A DNA stretch of 64,000 bases from Bacteroidales bacterium. GTDB taxonomy: Bacteria > Bacteroidota > Bacteroidia > Bacteroidales > F082. A program made the translations under genes and the position numbers. Of this stretch, positions 49,181-56,520 are shown one piece after another (position 1 is the first letter of the stretch; every line of letters starts with the position of its first letter). The notes beneath the pieces are model-generated. The model was not told where the DNA came from, did not search any database, and saw only the letters and a list, made by a program, of their open reading frames with translations. The stretch covers positions 248,001 to 312,000 of the forward strand of contig JAFXLL010000012.1 of NCBI GenBank assembly GCA_017531225.1, written 5' to 3'.

Positions 49181-49354
49181 ATGGCGAAAGAAAAAGAAAA
49201 TAGTGCCAATAACAAGACGTTTCTGCTCCGTGTGGATGCTGAGACGATGGAAGCCGTTGAGAAGTGGGCTGCTGACGAATTTCGTTCCGTCAACGGCCAG
49301 CTGCAGTGGATCATCGCAGAGGCATTGAAAAAATCGGGGAGGAAAAAGAAGTAA
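49181..49354 (+). CDS. Small ribbon-helix-helix (Arc-like) protein
   Basis: A 57-residue protein (MAKEKENSANNKTFLLRVDA at the start). TFLLRVDAETMEAVEKWAAD followed by NGQLQWIIAEALKK fits the Arc/MetJ beta-helix-helix fold: a strand then two helices. It probably binds DNA as a dimer, perhaps controlling its own operon. The basic tail KKSGRKKK supports this. It starts 2 bases after the CPBP gene stop. Confidence 0.75.
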   Translation: MAKEKENSANNKTFLLRVDAETMEAVEKWAADEFRSVNGQLQWIIAEALKKSGRKKK

Positions 49355-49369
49355 TTCAAATATTTATTG

Positions 49370-49505
49370 TATCTTTGCAGCCCATTTCGGACCGCCCTCC
49401 AGGATGATGGCGACATCAGCGGTTCGGATTGGCTATCAAAAGTTTAACTCTCCTCGGTTGCGGAGTCCTGGAACGTAAGCGGGTACAAGTAAAAAACAAA
49501 AACAA
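49370..49505 (+). promoter_or_regulatory. Promoter and structured leader of rpsA
   Basis: TATCTTTGC (49370-49378) is the -7 box. The leader of about 120 bases can form a stem CGGACCGC / GCGGTTCG (49388-49395 with 49419-49426), extendable to ten pairs with G-U, and a smaller stem around CTCC/GGAG (49450-49465). A leader of this length before S1 suggests autogenous control by S1; this is inference. Confidence 0.5.
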
Positions 49506-51356
49506 ATGGCAGAAAACGAAAACATCGTCAATCAAGCCCCGAAGCAGAAGCCTGTTCCGGATGAAAACTTCGATTGGAACACCTCTCACAAGAAATTTGA
49601 CAACTACTCAGACGCCGAGCGCGCTAAGCTCGAGGAGCAGTATGCTGGTACCATGAACCAAGTCGCTGACCACGAGGTCATCGAAGGTGTTGTGGTTGCC
49701 AAGACCGACCGTGAGGTTGTTGTCAATATCGGCTTCAAATCCGACGGTGTTATTCCGATTGCGGAATTCCGCACCAATCCTAACCTCGCTGTGGGCGACA
49801 AAGTTGAAGTGTACGTCGAGAGCCAAGAAGGTTCCAACGGCCAACTCGTTCTCTCCCACAAGAAAGCTCGCATCCTCAAGTCATGGGATCGCGTTAACGA
49901 AGCTTTCGAAAGCGGCGAGATCGTCAACGGTTACGTCAAGAGCCGCACCAAGGGTGGTCTCATCGTCGACGTGTTCGGCATCGATGCATTCCTTCCCGGC
50001 TCACAGATCGACGTCAAGCCGATCCGCGACTACGACGTGTTTGTTGACAGCGTGATGGAATTCAAAGTTGTGAAGATCAACCAGGAATACAAGAACGTGG
50101 TTGTGTCTCACAAAGCTCTTATCGAAGACGAACTCGAAGCTCAGAAGGCTGAAATCATCAGCAAGCTCGAGAAGGGTCAGGTTCTTGAAGGCGTCGTGAA
50201 GAACATCACTTCATACGGCGTGTTCATCGACCTCGGCGGCGTTGACGGTCTCATCCACATCACTGACCTCTCCTGGGGACGTATCAACCATCCCGAAGAG
50301 ATCGTCAAGTTGGATGAAAAGATCAAGGTCGTTATCCTTGACTTCGACGACAACAAGAAGCGTATTGCTCTCGGCCTGAAGCAGCTCACTCCTCATCCTT
50401 GGGATGCTCTCGATCCTAACCTTAAGGTTGGTGACGTCGTTAAGGGTAAAGTGGTGGTCATCGCTGACTACGGCGCATTCATCGAGATCGCTCCTGGCGT
50501 TGAAGGTCTCATCCACGTCTCCGAAATGTCATGGTCACAGCACCTCCGCACCGCTCAGGACTTCCTGAAGGTTGGTGACGAAGTGGAAGCTAAGGTTCTC
50601 ACCCTCGACCGTGAAGAGCGCAAGATGTCACTGGGCATGAAGCAGCTGATCCCAGATCCATGGGCTAACATCAGAGATCGTTATCCCGTCGGCTCCAAGC
50701 ACACTGCTACTGTCCGTAACTTCACCAACTTCGGCATCTTCGTCGAACTCGAAGAAGGTGTCGATGGTCTCATCCACATCAGCGACCTCAGCTGGAGCAA
50801 GAAGATCAAGCATCCGGCTGAATTCACCAAGGTTGGCGAAAGCATCGAAGTCGTCGTCCTCGACGTTGACGAAGAGAACCGCCGTCTCAGCCTCGGCCAC
50901 AAGCAGCTCGAGGAGAATCCTTGGGAAGTGTTCGAAACCGTGTTCACCGTTGGTTCAGTCCACCAAGGCACCATCATCAGCTCAGCTGATAAGGGCGTTG
51001 TGGTCTCCCTGCCCTACGGCGTGGAAGGCTTCTGCCCGAACCGTTACCTGAAGAAGGAAGACGGCACCACCGCTAAGGTCGACGAAACCCTCGACTTCAA
51101 GGTTATTGAGTTCTCAAAGGAAAGCAAGAAGATCATCCTTGCTCACTCAAAGATCTATGAAGAGAAGGAAGCCGCTGTGAAGGACGCTACTGAAAAAGCT
51201 GCCGACAAGGCTGCTAAGCAGGCTAAGCGCGCCGTCAAGCAGATCAACGACACTATCGAGCACAGCACCCTCGGTGACCTCGAAGTCCTCGCTGGCCTGA
51301 AGGAAAACCTTGAGAAGCAAGAAAAGGCTGCCAAGGATGAACCTAAAGCAGAATAA
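49506..51356 (+). CDS. rpsA: 30S ribosomal protein S1
   Basis: The 616-residue protein contains six S1 (OB-fold) domains; the repeated cores read for example GVVKNITSYGVFIDLGGVDG, GLIHITDLSWGRINHP, KGKVVVIADYGAFIEIAPGV and TVRNFTNFGIFVELEEGVDG. It ends in an Ala/Lys-rich helical tail (AADKAAKQAKRAVKQ). S1 helps bind and unfold mRNA on the ribosome. Codon use is strongly biased (CTC, ATC, AAG), as expected for a highly expressed gene. It has its own promoter and a good terminator. Confidence 0.97.
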   Translation: MAENENIVNQAPKQKPVPDENFDWNTSHKKFDNYSDAERAKLEEQYAGTMNQVADHEVIEGVVVAKTDREVVVNIGFKSDGVIPIAEFRTNPNLAVGDKVEVYVESQEGSNGQLVLSHKKARILKSWDRVNEAFESGEIVNGYVKSRTKGGLIVDVFGIDAFLPGSQIDVKPIRDYDVFVDSVMEFKVVKINQEYKNVVVSHKALIEDELEAQKAEIISKLEKGQVLEGVVKNITSYGVFIDLGGVDGLIHITDLSWGRINHPEEIVKLDEKIKVVILDFDDNKKRIALGLKQLTPHPWDALDPNLKVGDVVKGKVVVIADYGAFIEIAPGVEGLIHVSEMSWSQHLRTAQDFLKVGDEVEAKVLTLDREERKMSLGMKQLIPDPWANIRDRYPVGSKHTATVRNFTNFGIFVELEEGVDGLIHISDLSWSKKIKHPAEFTKVGESIEVVVLDVDEENRRLSLGHKQLEENPWEVFETVFTVGSVHQGTIISSADKGVVVSLPYGVEGFCPNRYLKKEDGTTAKVDETLDFKVIEFSKESKKIILAHSKIYEEKEAAVKDATEKAADKAAKQAKRAVKQINDTIEHSTLGDLEVLAGLKENLEKQEKAAKDEPKAE

Positions 51357-51374
51357 CGCTTAAGGCGTTTAATG

Positions 51375-51404
51375 AAAAGCCGCTCCTCATAGGGGCGGCT
51401 TTTT
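51375..51404 (+). terminator. Rho-independent terminator of rpsA
   Basis: A 12-bp stem AAAAGCCGCTCC / GGGGCGGCTTTT with one G-U pair and a 5-base loop, ending in T residues. Confidence 0.85.
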
Positions 51405-51405
51405 A

Positions 51406-51482
51406 CATCCCCGAAGGGGATGCTAGCTCAATAGAAAACAAGAATCCCCAACCTTTCGCATCCGAAGGATGCTAGCTCTATA
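51406..51482 (+). repeat. Two direct REP-like units (family 1)
   Basis: CATCCCC-GAA-GGGGATG then CTAGCTCAATAG (51406-51434), and GCATCC-GAA-GGATGC then TAGCTCTATA (51458-51482). They share the small palindrome plus TAGCTC tail with the units at 28089-28176. The second abuts the ATG of the next gene. Confidence 0.8.
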
Positions 51483-51719
51483 ATGGCACAGAAACTAAAT
51501 AGAATTGTATTTACGCTTCGCGAAGGAGATGATTTTATTCCTTTGATCGCCCTGCTGAAAGCCACTGGCGTAGTAGAGTCGGGCAGCGAGGCCCAAGACG
51601 TGGTCACGGCAGGCATGGTGCTTCGTAACGGCAAAGTGGAGCTCCGTAAAAGAGCGAAGATCACCGCTGGCGAAGTGATCGTTTTTCAGAATTTTGAAAT
51701 CGAAGTAGAGGCCTGCTAA
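51483..51719 (+). CDS. Small S4-domain RNA-binding protein
   Basis: The 78-residue protein is a single S4-like domain: FIPLIALLKATGVVESGSEA near residue 18, DVVTAGMVLRNGKVELRKRA, then ITAGEVIVFQNFEIEVE. It resembles YbcJ-type RNA-binding proteins, which are linked to ribosomes or tRNA. The start codon comes immediately after a REP-like unit (TAGCTCTATA-ATG), so the element is likely part of its leader. Confidence 0.85.
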   Translation: MAQKLNRIVFTLREGDDFIPLIALLKATGVVESGSEAQDVVTAGMVLRNGKVELRKRAKITAGEVIVFQNFEIEVEAC

Positions 51720-51731
51720 AGCCGTTCCGTC

Positions 51732-53180
51732 TTATTTGCAAATCACCGTCAGACGGCTCTCGATGGAGTAGTCGTAATCCTCATCGTAGATGGTGGCGGT
51801 GCTGTTCTTGTAAAACTGATAATCTTTGGTCTCGCCTTTGTGGATGGTGTCGTTGAAAGGATTAGTGCCTTTGGTGAATTTAGCTTTCACCTCGTAAGTC
51901 ACACTATCTGAGGTAACCTCGATGATGTTAAGACAGGCACCTTTCATGGGGAAATCTTGATCCTTGTGGATAACGGCAGCTTGTTCATAGTCCATCTGTC
52001 CCACCTTGGCTGCAAACAGGAATGTTCCAGTGTAATTGTAGTCGAAGCCATGATGATGCTCGGTGATCAAGAGGGTAGGGGTTTCCTGTGACGGATCGGC
52101 TTGATAGCTCTCGGTCAGGAAATGACCTTTTTCCCATTCTCCTTCGAACTTCAGTCCATTGGCAAAGGTGTAAACACCGTGGCCGTTTTTGTTGCCGTAG
52201 TCGGAGAACTCACCCTCGAAACTGTCGCCGTTAGCATATTCCCATCTGCCGTGACCAATGGTTTTCCCATCTTCAAACTCACCTTCAAAACGGTTTTGTC
52301 CATCTTTAAAGTTGCCGTCGAAGTTGTCTTCGACGATGACGCCGTAGCCGTGTCGTTCGCCTTCACGGAAGCCGCCTGTATAGGTCTCGGTAACGGTGGC
52401 GCAATGCGCACCTTTCTCGCTGCTGTTCATGGCTGTGCCTGTGCCATGTTCCTTATCGTCGAGCCATTCCCCTTTGTAGTCGTAAACATATCTTCTCCCC
52501 GATTTGCTGACCTCATGGTAATGTCCTTGGCCGCAGCGTTTGCCGTTTTTCCATTGGCCGTCGTAGGTGCTGTAATAGCCGTTTTTGTTGTAGTCCATGT
52601 GACCGCCGCCGTGTGGTTGACCTTTGGCGTTCACGTCGCCATGATAATGGTCGCCATTCTCGAAATCGATCTCCTGCGGGTCGTTCATGATTTCATTTTG
52701 ATGCTCTTTGTAGAGCTCGGCGCATCTCTCGTCGCCTTCCTCCATGCCTTTTTGCCAATAGTCAAGGGCACCGTTTACGTCGGGGTTGCCATCATGGGTG
52801 AAGTCGCCTTCATACAAGAGTAATCCAAGGAATTCGTAGGCATTGGCATGGCCTTGTTCTGCGCCTCTAGCAAATTCAATGAAAGCCATGGAGGGCTCGA
52901 ATTCGTCATAATACAGAATCTGGCCCATGAGCGTGTGTGCGAGGGCGATATATGAGCTGAACTCCTTAGTCTTTTCGCTCTTTTTATTCCATTTGAAAGC
53001 CTTTTCAAGCCATTCTTTGGCGGTTTCATAATCGTCTTCCTCGTCGTAGTAATAGCCTGCCAAGGCGACGGCTGAGGGGACGTCTTTATCTTCGGCGGCT
53101 TTCTTCAGACATTCTACGGCTTTTTCGATGTCCTCGTCGTAGAGGCGGAAGCCTTCTTCGCGGTATTGTTCGGTGGTCAT
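51732..53180 (-). CDS. Sel1 and MORN repeat protein
   Basis: The 482-residue cytoplasmic protein begins with Sel1/TPR-like helical repeats (EKAVECLKKAAEDKDVPSAV, GLLLYEGDFTHDGNPDVNGA) to about residue 165. It continues with MORN repeats (YDGQWKNGKRCGQGHYHEV, YTGGFREGERHGYGVIVEDN, FEGEFEDGKTIGHGRWEYA, FEGEWEKGHFL) to about 345. A C-terminal beta domain of about 130 residues is unrecognised. Both repeat types bind proteins or lipids. It has its own promoter box (GCAAATATA on plus, 53225-53233) and converges on the S4 gene. Confidence 0.88.
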   Translation of the reverse strand: MTTEQYREEGFRLYDEDIEKAVECLKKAAEDKDVPSAVALAGYYYDEEDDYETAKEWLEKAFKWNKKSEKTKEFSSYIALAHTLMGQILYYDEFEPSMAFIEFARGAEQGHANAYEFLGLLLYEGDFTHDGNPDVNGALDYWQKGMEEGDERCAELYKEHQNEIMNDPQEIDFENGDHYHGDVNAKGQPHGGGHMDYNKNGYYSTYDGQWKNGKRCGQGHYHEVSKSGRRYVYDYKGEWLDDKEHGTGTAMNSSEKGAHCATVTETYTGGFREGERHGYGVIVEDNFDGNFKDGQNRFEGEFEDGKTIGHGRWEYANGDSFEGEFSDYGNKNGHGVYTFANGLKFEGEWEKGHFLTESYQADPSQETPTLLITEHHHGFDYNYTGTFLFAAKVGQMDYEQAAVIHKDQDFPMKGACLNIIEVTSDSVTYEVKAKFTKGTNPFNDTIHKGETKDYQFYKNSTATIYDEDYDYSIESRLTVICK

Positions 53181-53224
53181 TGGTTTTGAGTTTTATGTTT
53201 TTGTTTTTTAGAGATTTGGCAATG

Positions 53225-53296
53225 GCAAATATAATAAAATTTTAGATTTACTAATATTGACAATTTGGACTTATTAATCAAAAATTGTATCTTTGC
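53225..53296. promoter_or_regulatory. Divergent promoters of the MORN/Sel1 and SUMF1 genes
   Basis: Minus-strand TATATTTGC (53225-53233) points to the MORN/Sel1 gene. Plus-strand TTTG (53264-53267), 20 bases, TATCTTTGC (53288-53296) points to the SUMF1 gene at 53320. Confidence 0.65.
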
Positions 53297-53319
53297 ACAA
53301 TTAGCGTAAACCTATCACA

Positions 53320-54921
53320 ATGAAAACTCTCTTATCATGGGCGCTTGCCGCCACCATTGTATTCAGTGCCGCGACCCTCGCCGGCTGCAAGAAGGACAAT
53401 CCAAACAACAACCAGTGGGGCGCAGAGACGCTTACCTTCAAGGTGAACAATTCCTCTGACGAGATTATAATGAATAAGGTGGAAGGTGGCGATTACTCGA
53501 TGGAGTATATGTACGAAAGCCAAGTGGAGACCGTCAAAGGAACGCTCTCCGACTTCTACATCTGCCCCTTTGAGGTGACCAACAAGCTTTGGAACGAGGT
53601 TATGGGCTGGAAACCCGAAGGACAGTTGAACAATGGCGACGCGTACCCCGTCAGCAATCTGAACTACTACGACATTGTCAAGGAAGGCGGCTTTATCGAC
53701 AAGTTGAACACGATATGTGCCGACCAGCTGCCCTCTGGCAAGCGCTTTGCGCTGCCTACCGAAGCCCAGTGGGAGTATGCCGCCCGCGGCGGACAAAAGT
53801 CGAAGGGCTACAAATATGCCGGATCCAACACCTTAGACGAAGTGGCCTGGTACGCCAACAACTCGGAAGGCACGACCCACCCCGTTGGCCAGAAGCAACC
53901 CAATGAGCTCGGCCTTTACGACATGACTGGCAACATCTGGGAATGGACCCGCGACAATTTCGTTTATTTTGACAAGCTCACGCTCGACCAAGGGCTCAAC
54001 TATGTCTGCACCGCTGAGAACAACTACCGCGTCACCCGCGGTGGCAGCTACGGCACCAGACAGATGGGTCTCGAAACCGCTTACCACACCTGGCTGGGAA
54101 TGCACCAATCCTATGTAAACCGTGGCCTGCGCCTTGCTCTCGTGGATAACTTCGCCGAAGAAAAACTCGTGGAACCTATTGAGCCCGACAATGTCCTCTC
54201 CATCGCCGTGAACAACGGTACAGTAGGCTACTACCTCCCGATGGTTGAAGTGAAGGGGGGCGACTACGAACTGGTCTATGAGCGCGTCGGTGAACAGAAA
54301 ACCTTCAGAGGAACGCTGTCAGATTTCTATATCTGCCAAACCGAAACGATGAACTACATCTGGGAAACTGTCATGGGCTCGATACCCCAAGGCCAAACTG
54401 AGAGCGAGGGTCTCTATCCCGTTACGATGGTCAACTACGAGGATATCACTGGCCCCGACGGCTTCCTCGACAAGTTGAACGCGATGTGCGCCGACAAGTT
54501 GCCAGCTGGGATGCACTTTGCCCTCGCCACAGAAGCCGAATGGCACTACGCTGCCCATGGCGGACGCAAGTCGCAGGGCTACACCTACGCCGGTTCAAAC
54601 ACCTTAGGCGATGTGGCTTGGTATGCTGCCAACGGCGGACAAGCCTCTCACTTCGTGGCCTCCAAGCAGCCCAACGAACTCGGCCTCTACGATATGAGCG
54701 GTAACGTCTGGGAATATTGCAACGACTGGTATGCCGATCTGGCCAACCTCCCTGCTGACCAGGGCCTCGACTATGCCGGTCCAGAGTCAGGCGAAATTAT
54801 TGCAGGCTGCGGTGGTTGCTACGACAGCGAATCCTACACCTGCACCTATTCCTATCATGGTCGCGAGATTGAACACAACGGCCGCAACGCCACTTTAGGC
54901 TTCCGCATCGTTTTGAGATAA
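53320..54921 (+). CDS. Lipoprotein with two SUMF1 (FGE-like) domains
   Basis: The 533-residue lipoprotein (LAAT...AGC-KKDN, lipobox Cys near residue 23) contains two tandem SUMF1/FGE-sulfatase domains, about 40-280 and 305-533. Each has the pattern VKGTLSDFYICPFEV / FRGTLSDFYICQTET, ALPTEAQWEYAARGG / ALATEAEWHYAAHGG and NELGLYDMTGNIWEW / NELGLYDMSGNVWEY. Domain 1 lacks the catalytic Cys pair of formylglycine-generating enzymes; domain 2 has cysteines in GCGGCY and SYTCTYSY but not in the standard order. A binding or structural role is therefore likelier than sulfatase activation. Confidence 0.88.
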   Translation: MKTLLSWALAATIVFSAATLAGCKKDNPNNNQWGAETLTFKVNNSSDEIIMNKVEGGDYSMEYMYESQVETVKGTLSDFYICPFEVTNKLWNEVMGWKPEGQLNNGDAYPVSNLNYYDIVKEGGFIDKLNTICADQLPSGKRFALPTEAQWEYAARGGQKSKGYKYAGSNTLDEVAWYANNSEGTTHPVGQKQPNELGLYDMTGNIWEWTRDNFVYFDKLTLDQGLNYVCTAENNYRVTRGGSYGTRQMGLETAYHTWLGMHQSYVNRGLRLALVDNFAEEKLVEPIEPDNVLSIAVNNGTVGYYLPMVEVKGGDYELVYERVGEQKTFRGTLSDFYICQTETMNYIWETVMGSIPQGQTESEGLYPVTMVNYEDITGPDGFLDKLNAMCADKLPAGMHFALATEAEWHYAAHGGRKSQGYTYAGSNTLGDVAWYAANGGQASHFVASKQPNELGLYDMSGNVWEYCNDWYADLANLPADQGLDYAGPESGEIIAGCGGCYDSESYTCTYSYHGREIEHNGRNATLGFRIVLR

Positions 54922-54924
54922 TAC

Positions 54925-54990
54925 AGTACTTGTCCTGAACGTCGCTCTTCATCGGGAAGCCAGCCTCTTCACGGGTGAAGGGGAAGTTCC
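54925..54990 (-). pseudogene. Duplicated fragment of the gcvP 3' region
   Basis: These 66 bases repeat 56592-56657 inside gcvP in the same orientation, with one mismatch seen by eye. They encode FPFTREEAGFPMKSDVQDKY on the minus strand. Upstream (right) of the match the sequence departs, and left of it the SUMF1 gene ends. The near identity means a recent event. The copy lies on the far side of the DUF4143-type ATPase gene from gcvP. Confidence 0.88.
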
Positions 54991-55156
54991 TGTTTCCATT
55001 CTGAAGGCGTGACACCACATGAGTTTGTCGGCAAGTTCAGACTTCTCGTTTGACGGAACCGTCTCTACCGGCGTGCAATGTGCAATACCCGATAACCCAA
55101 TCGGGATCTAATTCAGGGGGTGGCCAAGAGGGAATTGGCTGCCTTTTTTGTGCACT
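54991..55156. other. Unassigned sequence between the gcvP fragment and the repeats
   Basis: No gene is supported here. The minus strand has a short coding-like frame (VIGYCTLHAGRDGSVKREV) without a start, perhaps debris of a transferred gene. Confidence 0.4.
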
Positions 55157-55235
55157 TTTGAGAATTTTGGAAAGGAGATTTGAGAATTTTGTAACAAACT
55201 TTTGAGAATTTTGTAGTGTAGATTTGAGAATTTTG
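55157..55235 (+). repeat. Four 13-bp direct repeats at exact 22-bp period
   Basis: TTTGAGAATTTTG occurs at 55157, 55179, 55201 and 55223, each followed by a different 9-base spacer (GAAAGGAGA, TAACAAACT, TAGTGTAGA). The 22-bp period is about two helical turns, so a bound protein would sit on one face of the DNA. The array runs into the -7 box of the next gene. Confidence 0.9.
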
Positions 55236-55237
55236 TA

Positions 55238-55246
55238 TATTTTTGC
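55238..55246 (+). promoter_or_regulatory. -7 box of the ATPase gene
   Basis: TATTTTTGC directly follows the last direct repeat; the ATG is 20 bases further on. The repeats occupy the -33 region. Confidence 0.65.
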
Positions 55247-55266
55247 AGCCAAAATATCAGATAGTT

Positions 55267-56460
55267 ATGTTCAAAAGGCCACAATTTTCAGTATTACAAT
55301 CGCGTATTGAAGAGCCACGCCGTTTTATTCAGGTGTTGGCAGGACCCCGTCAAGTGGGTAAGTCCACGTTGGTTAAGCAAGTGCTACAGGAAATCTCCAT
55401 TCCTTATTTGGCTTTCACGGCCGATAATGTATTGCCCGAAAACACTGCATGGATTGATGAGGTATGGGCTGCCGCTCGAACCCGTATGCAATTGATGCAG
55501 GCGAAAGAATTCTTGTTGGTCATCGACGAGGTTCATAAAATCGAAAACTGGAGCGAAGCCGTTAAAAAGGAATGGGACGATGACTCGTTCCATGATATTC
55601 CGTTGAAGGTGGTGTTGTTAGGTTCGTCGCGCTTGTTGCTAAAAGACGGCATGACGGAAACCCTCGCTGGGCGTTTTGAACTCATACGCATGGCACATTG
55701 GACTCTTGCGGAAATGCGCGAAGCCTTTGGCTTTGATGTCAACCAATATGTTTACTATGGCGGCTATCCAGGTGGAGCTTCTTTGATTAAGGACAATCGT
55801 AGATGGCGGCACTACATTTTGGACAGTATCGTTGCACCGGCCATTGAGCGCGATGTCCTTTCGACCAAGAAGGTGTATAAGCCAGCCCTTATGCGACAGC
55901 TTTTCGATCTTGGTTGTGCCTATTCTGGCAAGGAACTTTCACTCAACAAGATGTTGGGTCAATTGCAGGATGCTGGCAACGTGACTACTCTTGCCAATTA
56001 TCTGAATACCTTGGACGAGGCGATGCTGTTGTGTGGGTTACGTAAGTATGCCAAAGACACGGCAAGAAAGTATAACTCTGTTCCCAAATTGATGGTTTAT
56101 AACACAGCATTGCTTTCGGTTCAGTCGGGAATGAAATTCGAAATGGCTTTCGGCAATCCACGAGAATGGGGCCGTTGGGTGGAATCTGCCGTTGGGGCAT
56201 TCCTTCTCAACCAAGCCGATGAATTGGGTTTTAAGATGTATTATTGGCGGGAACGTGATGATGAGGTGGATTTCATCATCGAATACAATAGGCAGTGTGT
56301 GGCCATCGAAGTCAAGAGTGGACGCAGGACTGGCAACAAAGGTTTGTCATTGTTCCAGAAAAACTTCCAGCCCAAGCTTTCGTTTGTTGTGGGTAGTGGT
56401 GGCATTCCAGTCGAAGATTTCCTGACAGGAGATTTGGAACGACTGTTAGAATCTATATAA
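55267..56460 (+). CDS. DUF4143-type P-loop ATPase
   Basis: The 397-residue protein has an N-terminal ATPase domain with Walker A AGPRQVGKSTLVKQ near residue 23 and Walker B FLLVIDEVHKIENW near residue 82, then ASP-like LLGSSRLLLKDGMTETLAGR. The C-terminal part has the DUF4143 layout, with an endonuclease-like element DDEVDFIIEYNRQCVAIEVK near residue 340 (D...E-x-K). These ATPases are widespread in Bacteroidota, often solitary, possibly toxin or defence related; the function is unknown. The longer frame starts inside the promoter, so ATG 55267 is used. The four direct repeats ahead suggest tight control. Confidence 0.9.
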   Translation: MFKRPQFSVLQSRIEEPRRFIQVLAGPRQVGKSTLVKQVLQEISIPYLAFTADNVLPENTAWIDEVWAAARTRMQLMQAKEFLLVIDEVHKIENWSEAVKKEWDDDSFHDIPLKVVLLGSSRLLLKDGMTETLAGRFELIRMAHWTLAEMREAFGFDVNQYVYYGGYPGGASLIKDNRRWRHYILDSIVAPAIERDVLSTKKVYKPALMRQLFDLGCAYSGKELSLNKMLGQLQDAGNVTTLANYLNTLDEAMLLCGLRKYAKDTARKYNSVPKLMVYNTALLSVQSGMKFEMAFGNPREWGRWVESAVGAFLLNQADELGFKMYYWRERDDEVDFIIEYNRQCVAIEVKSGRRTGNKGLSLFQKNFQPKLSFVVGSGGIPVEDFLTGDLERLLESI

Positions 56461-56465
56461 AACAA

Positions 56466-56497
56466 GTAGGGCCGCCACATCATTGTGGCAGCCCTAC
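56466..56497. repeat. REP-like hairpin (family 2) between convergent genes
   Basis: GTAGGGC-C-GCCACA-TCAT-TGTGGC-A-GCCCTAC: a 13-pair hairpin with one C-A mismatch. A related element lies at 63850-63877. It may serve as a two-way terminator for the ATPase and gcvP genes. Confidence 0.75.
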
Positions 56498-56520
56498 AAT
56501 TTTGTGCAAATCCCTACAGC

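Noticed and set aside
55157-55235. CRISPR array
   Set aside because: Repeats are 13 bp with 9-bp spacers, far below CRISPR sizes, and no cas genes are present; they are promoter-proximal direct repeats.
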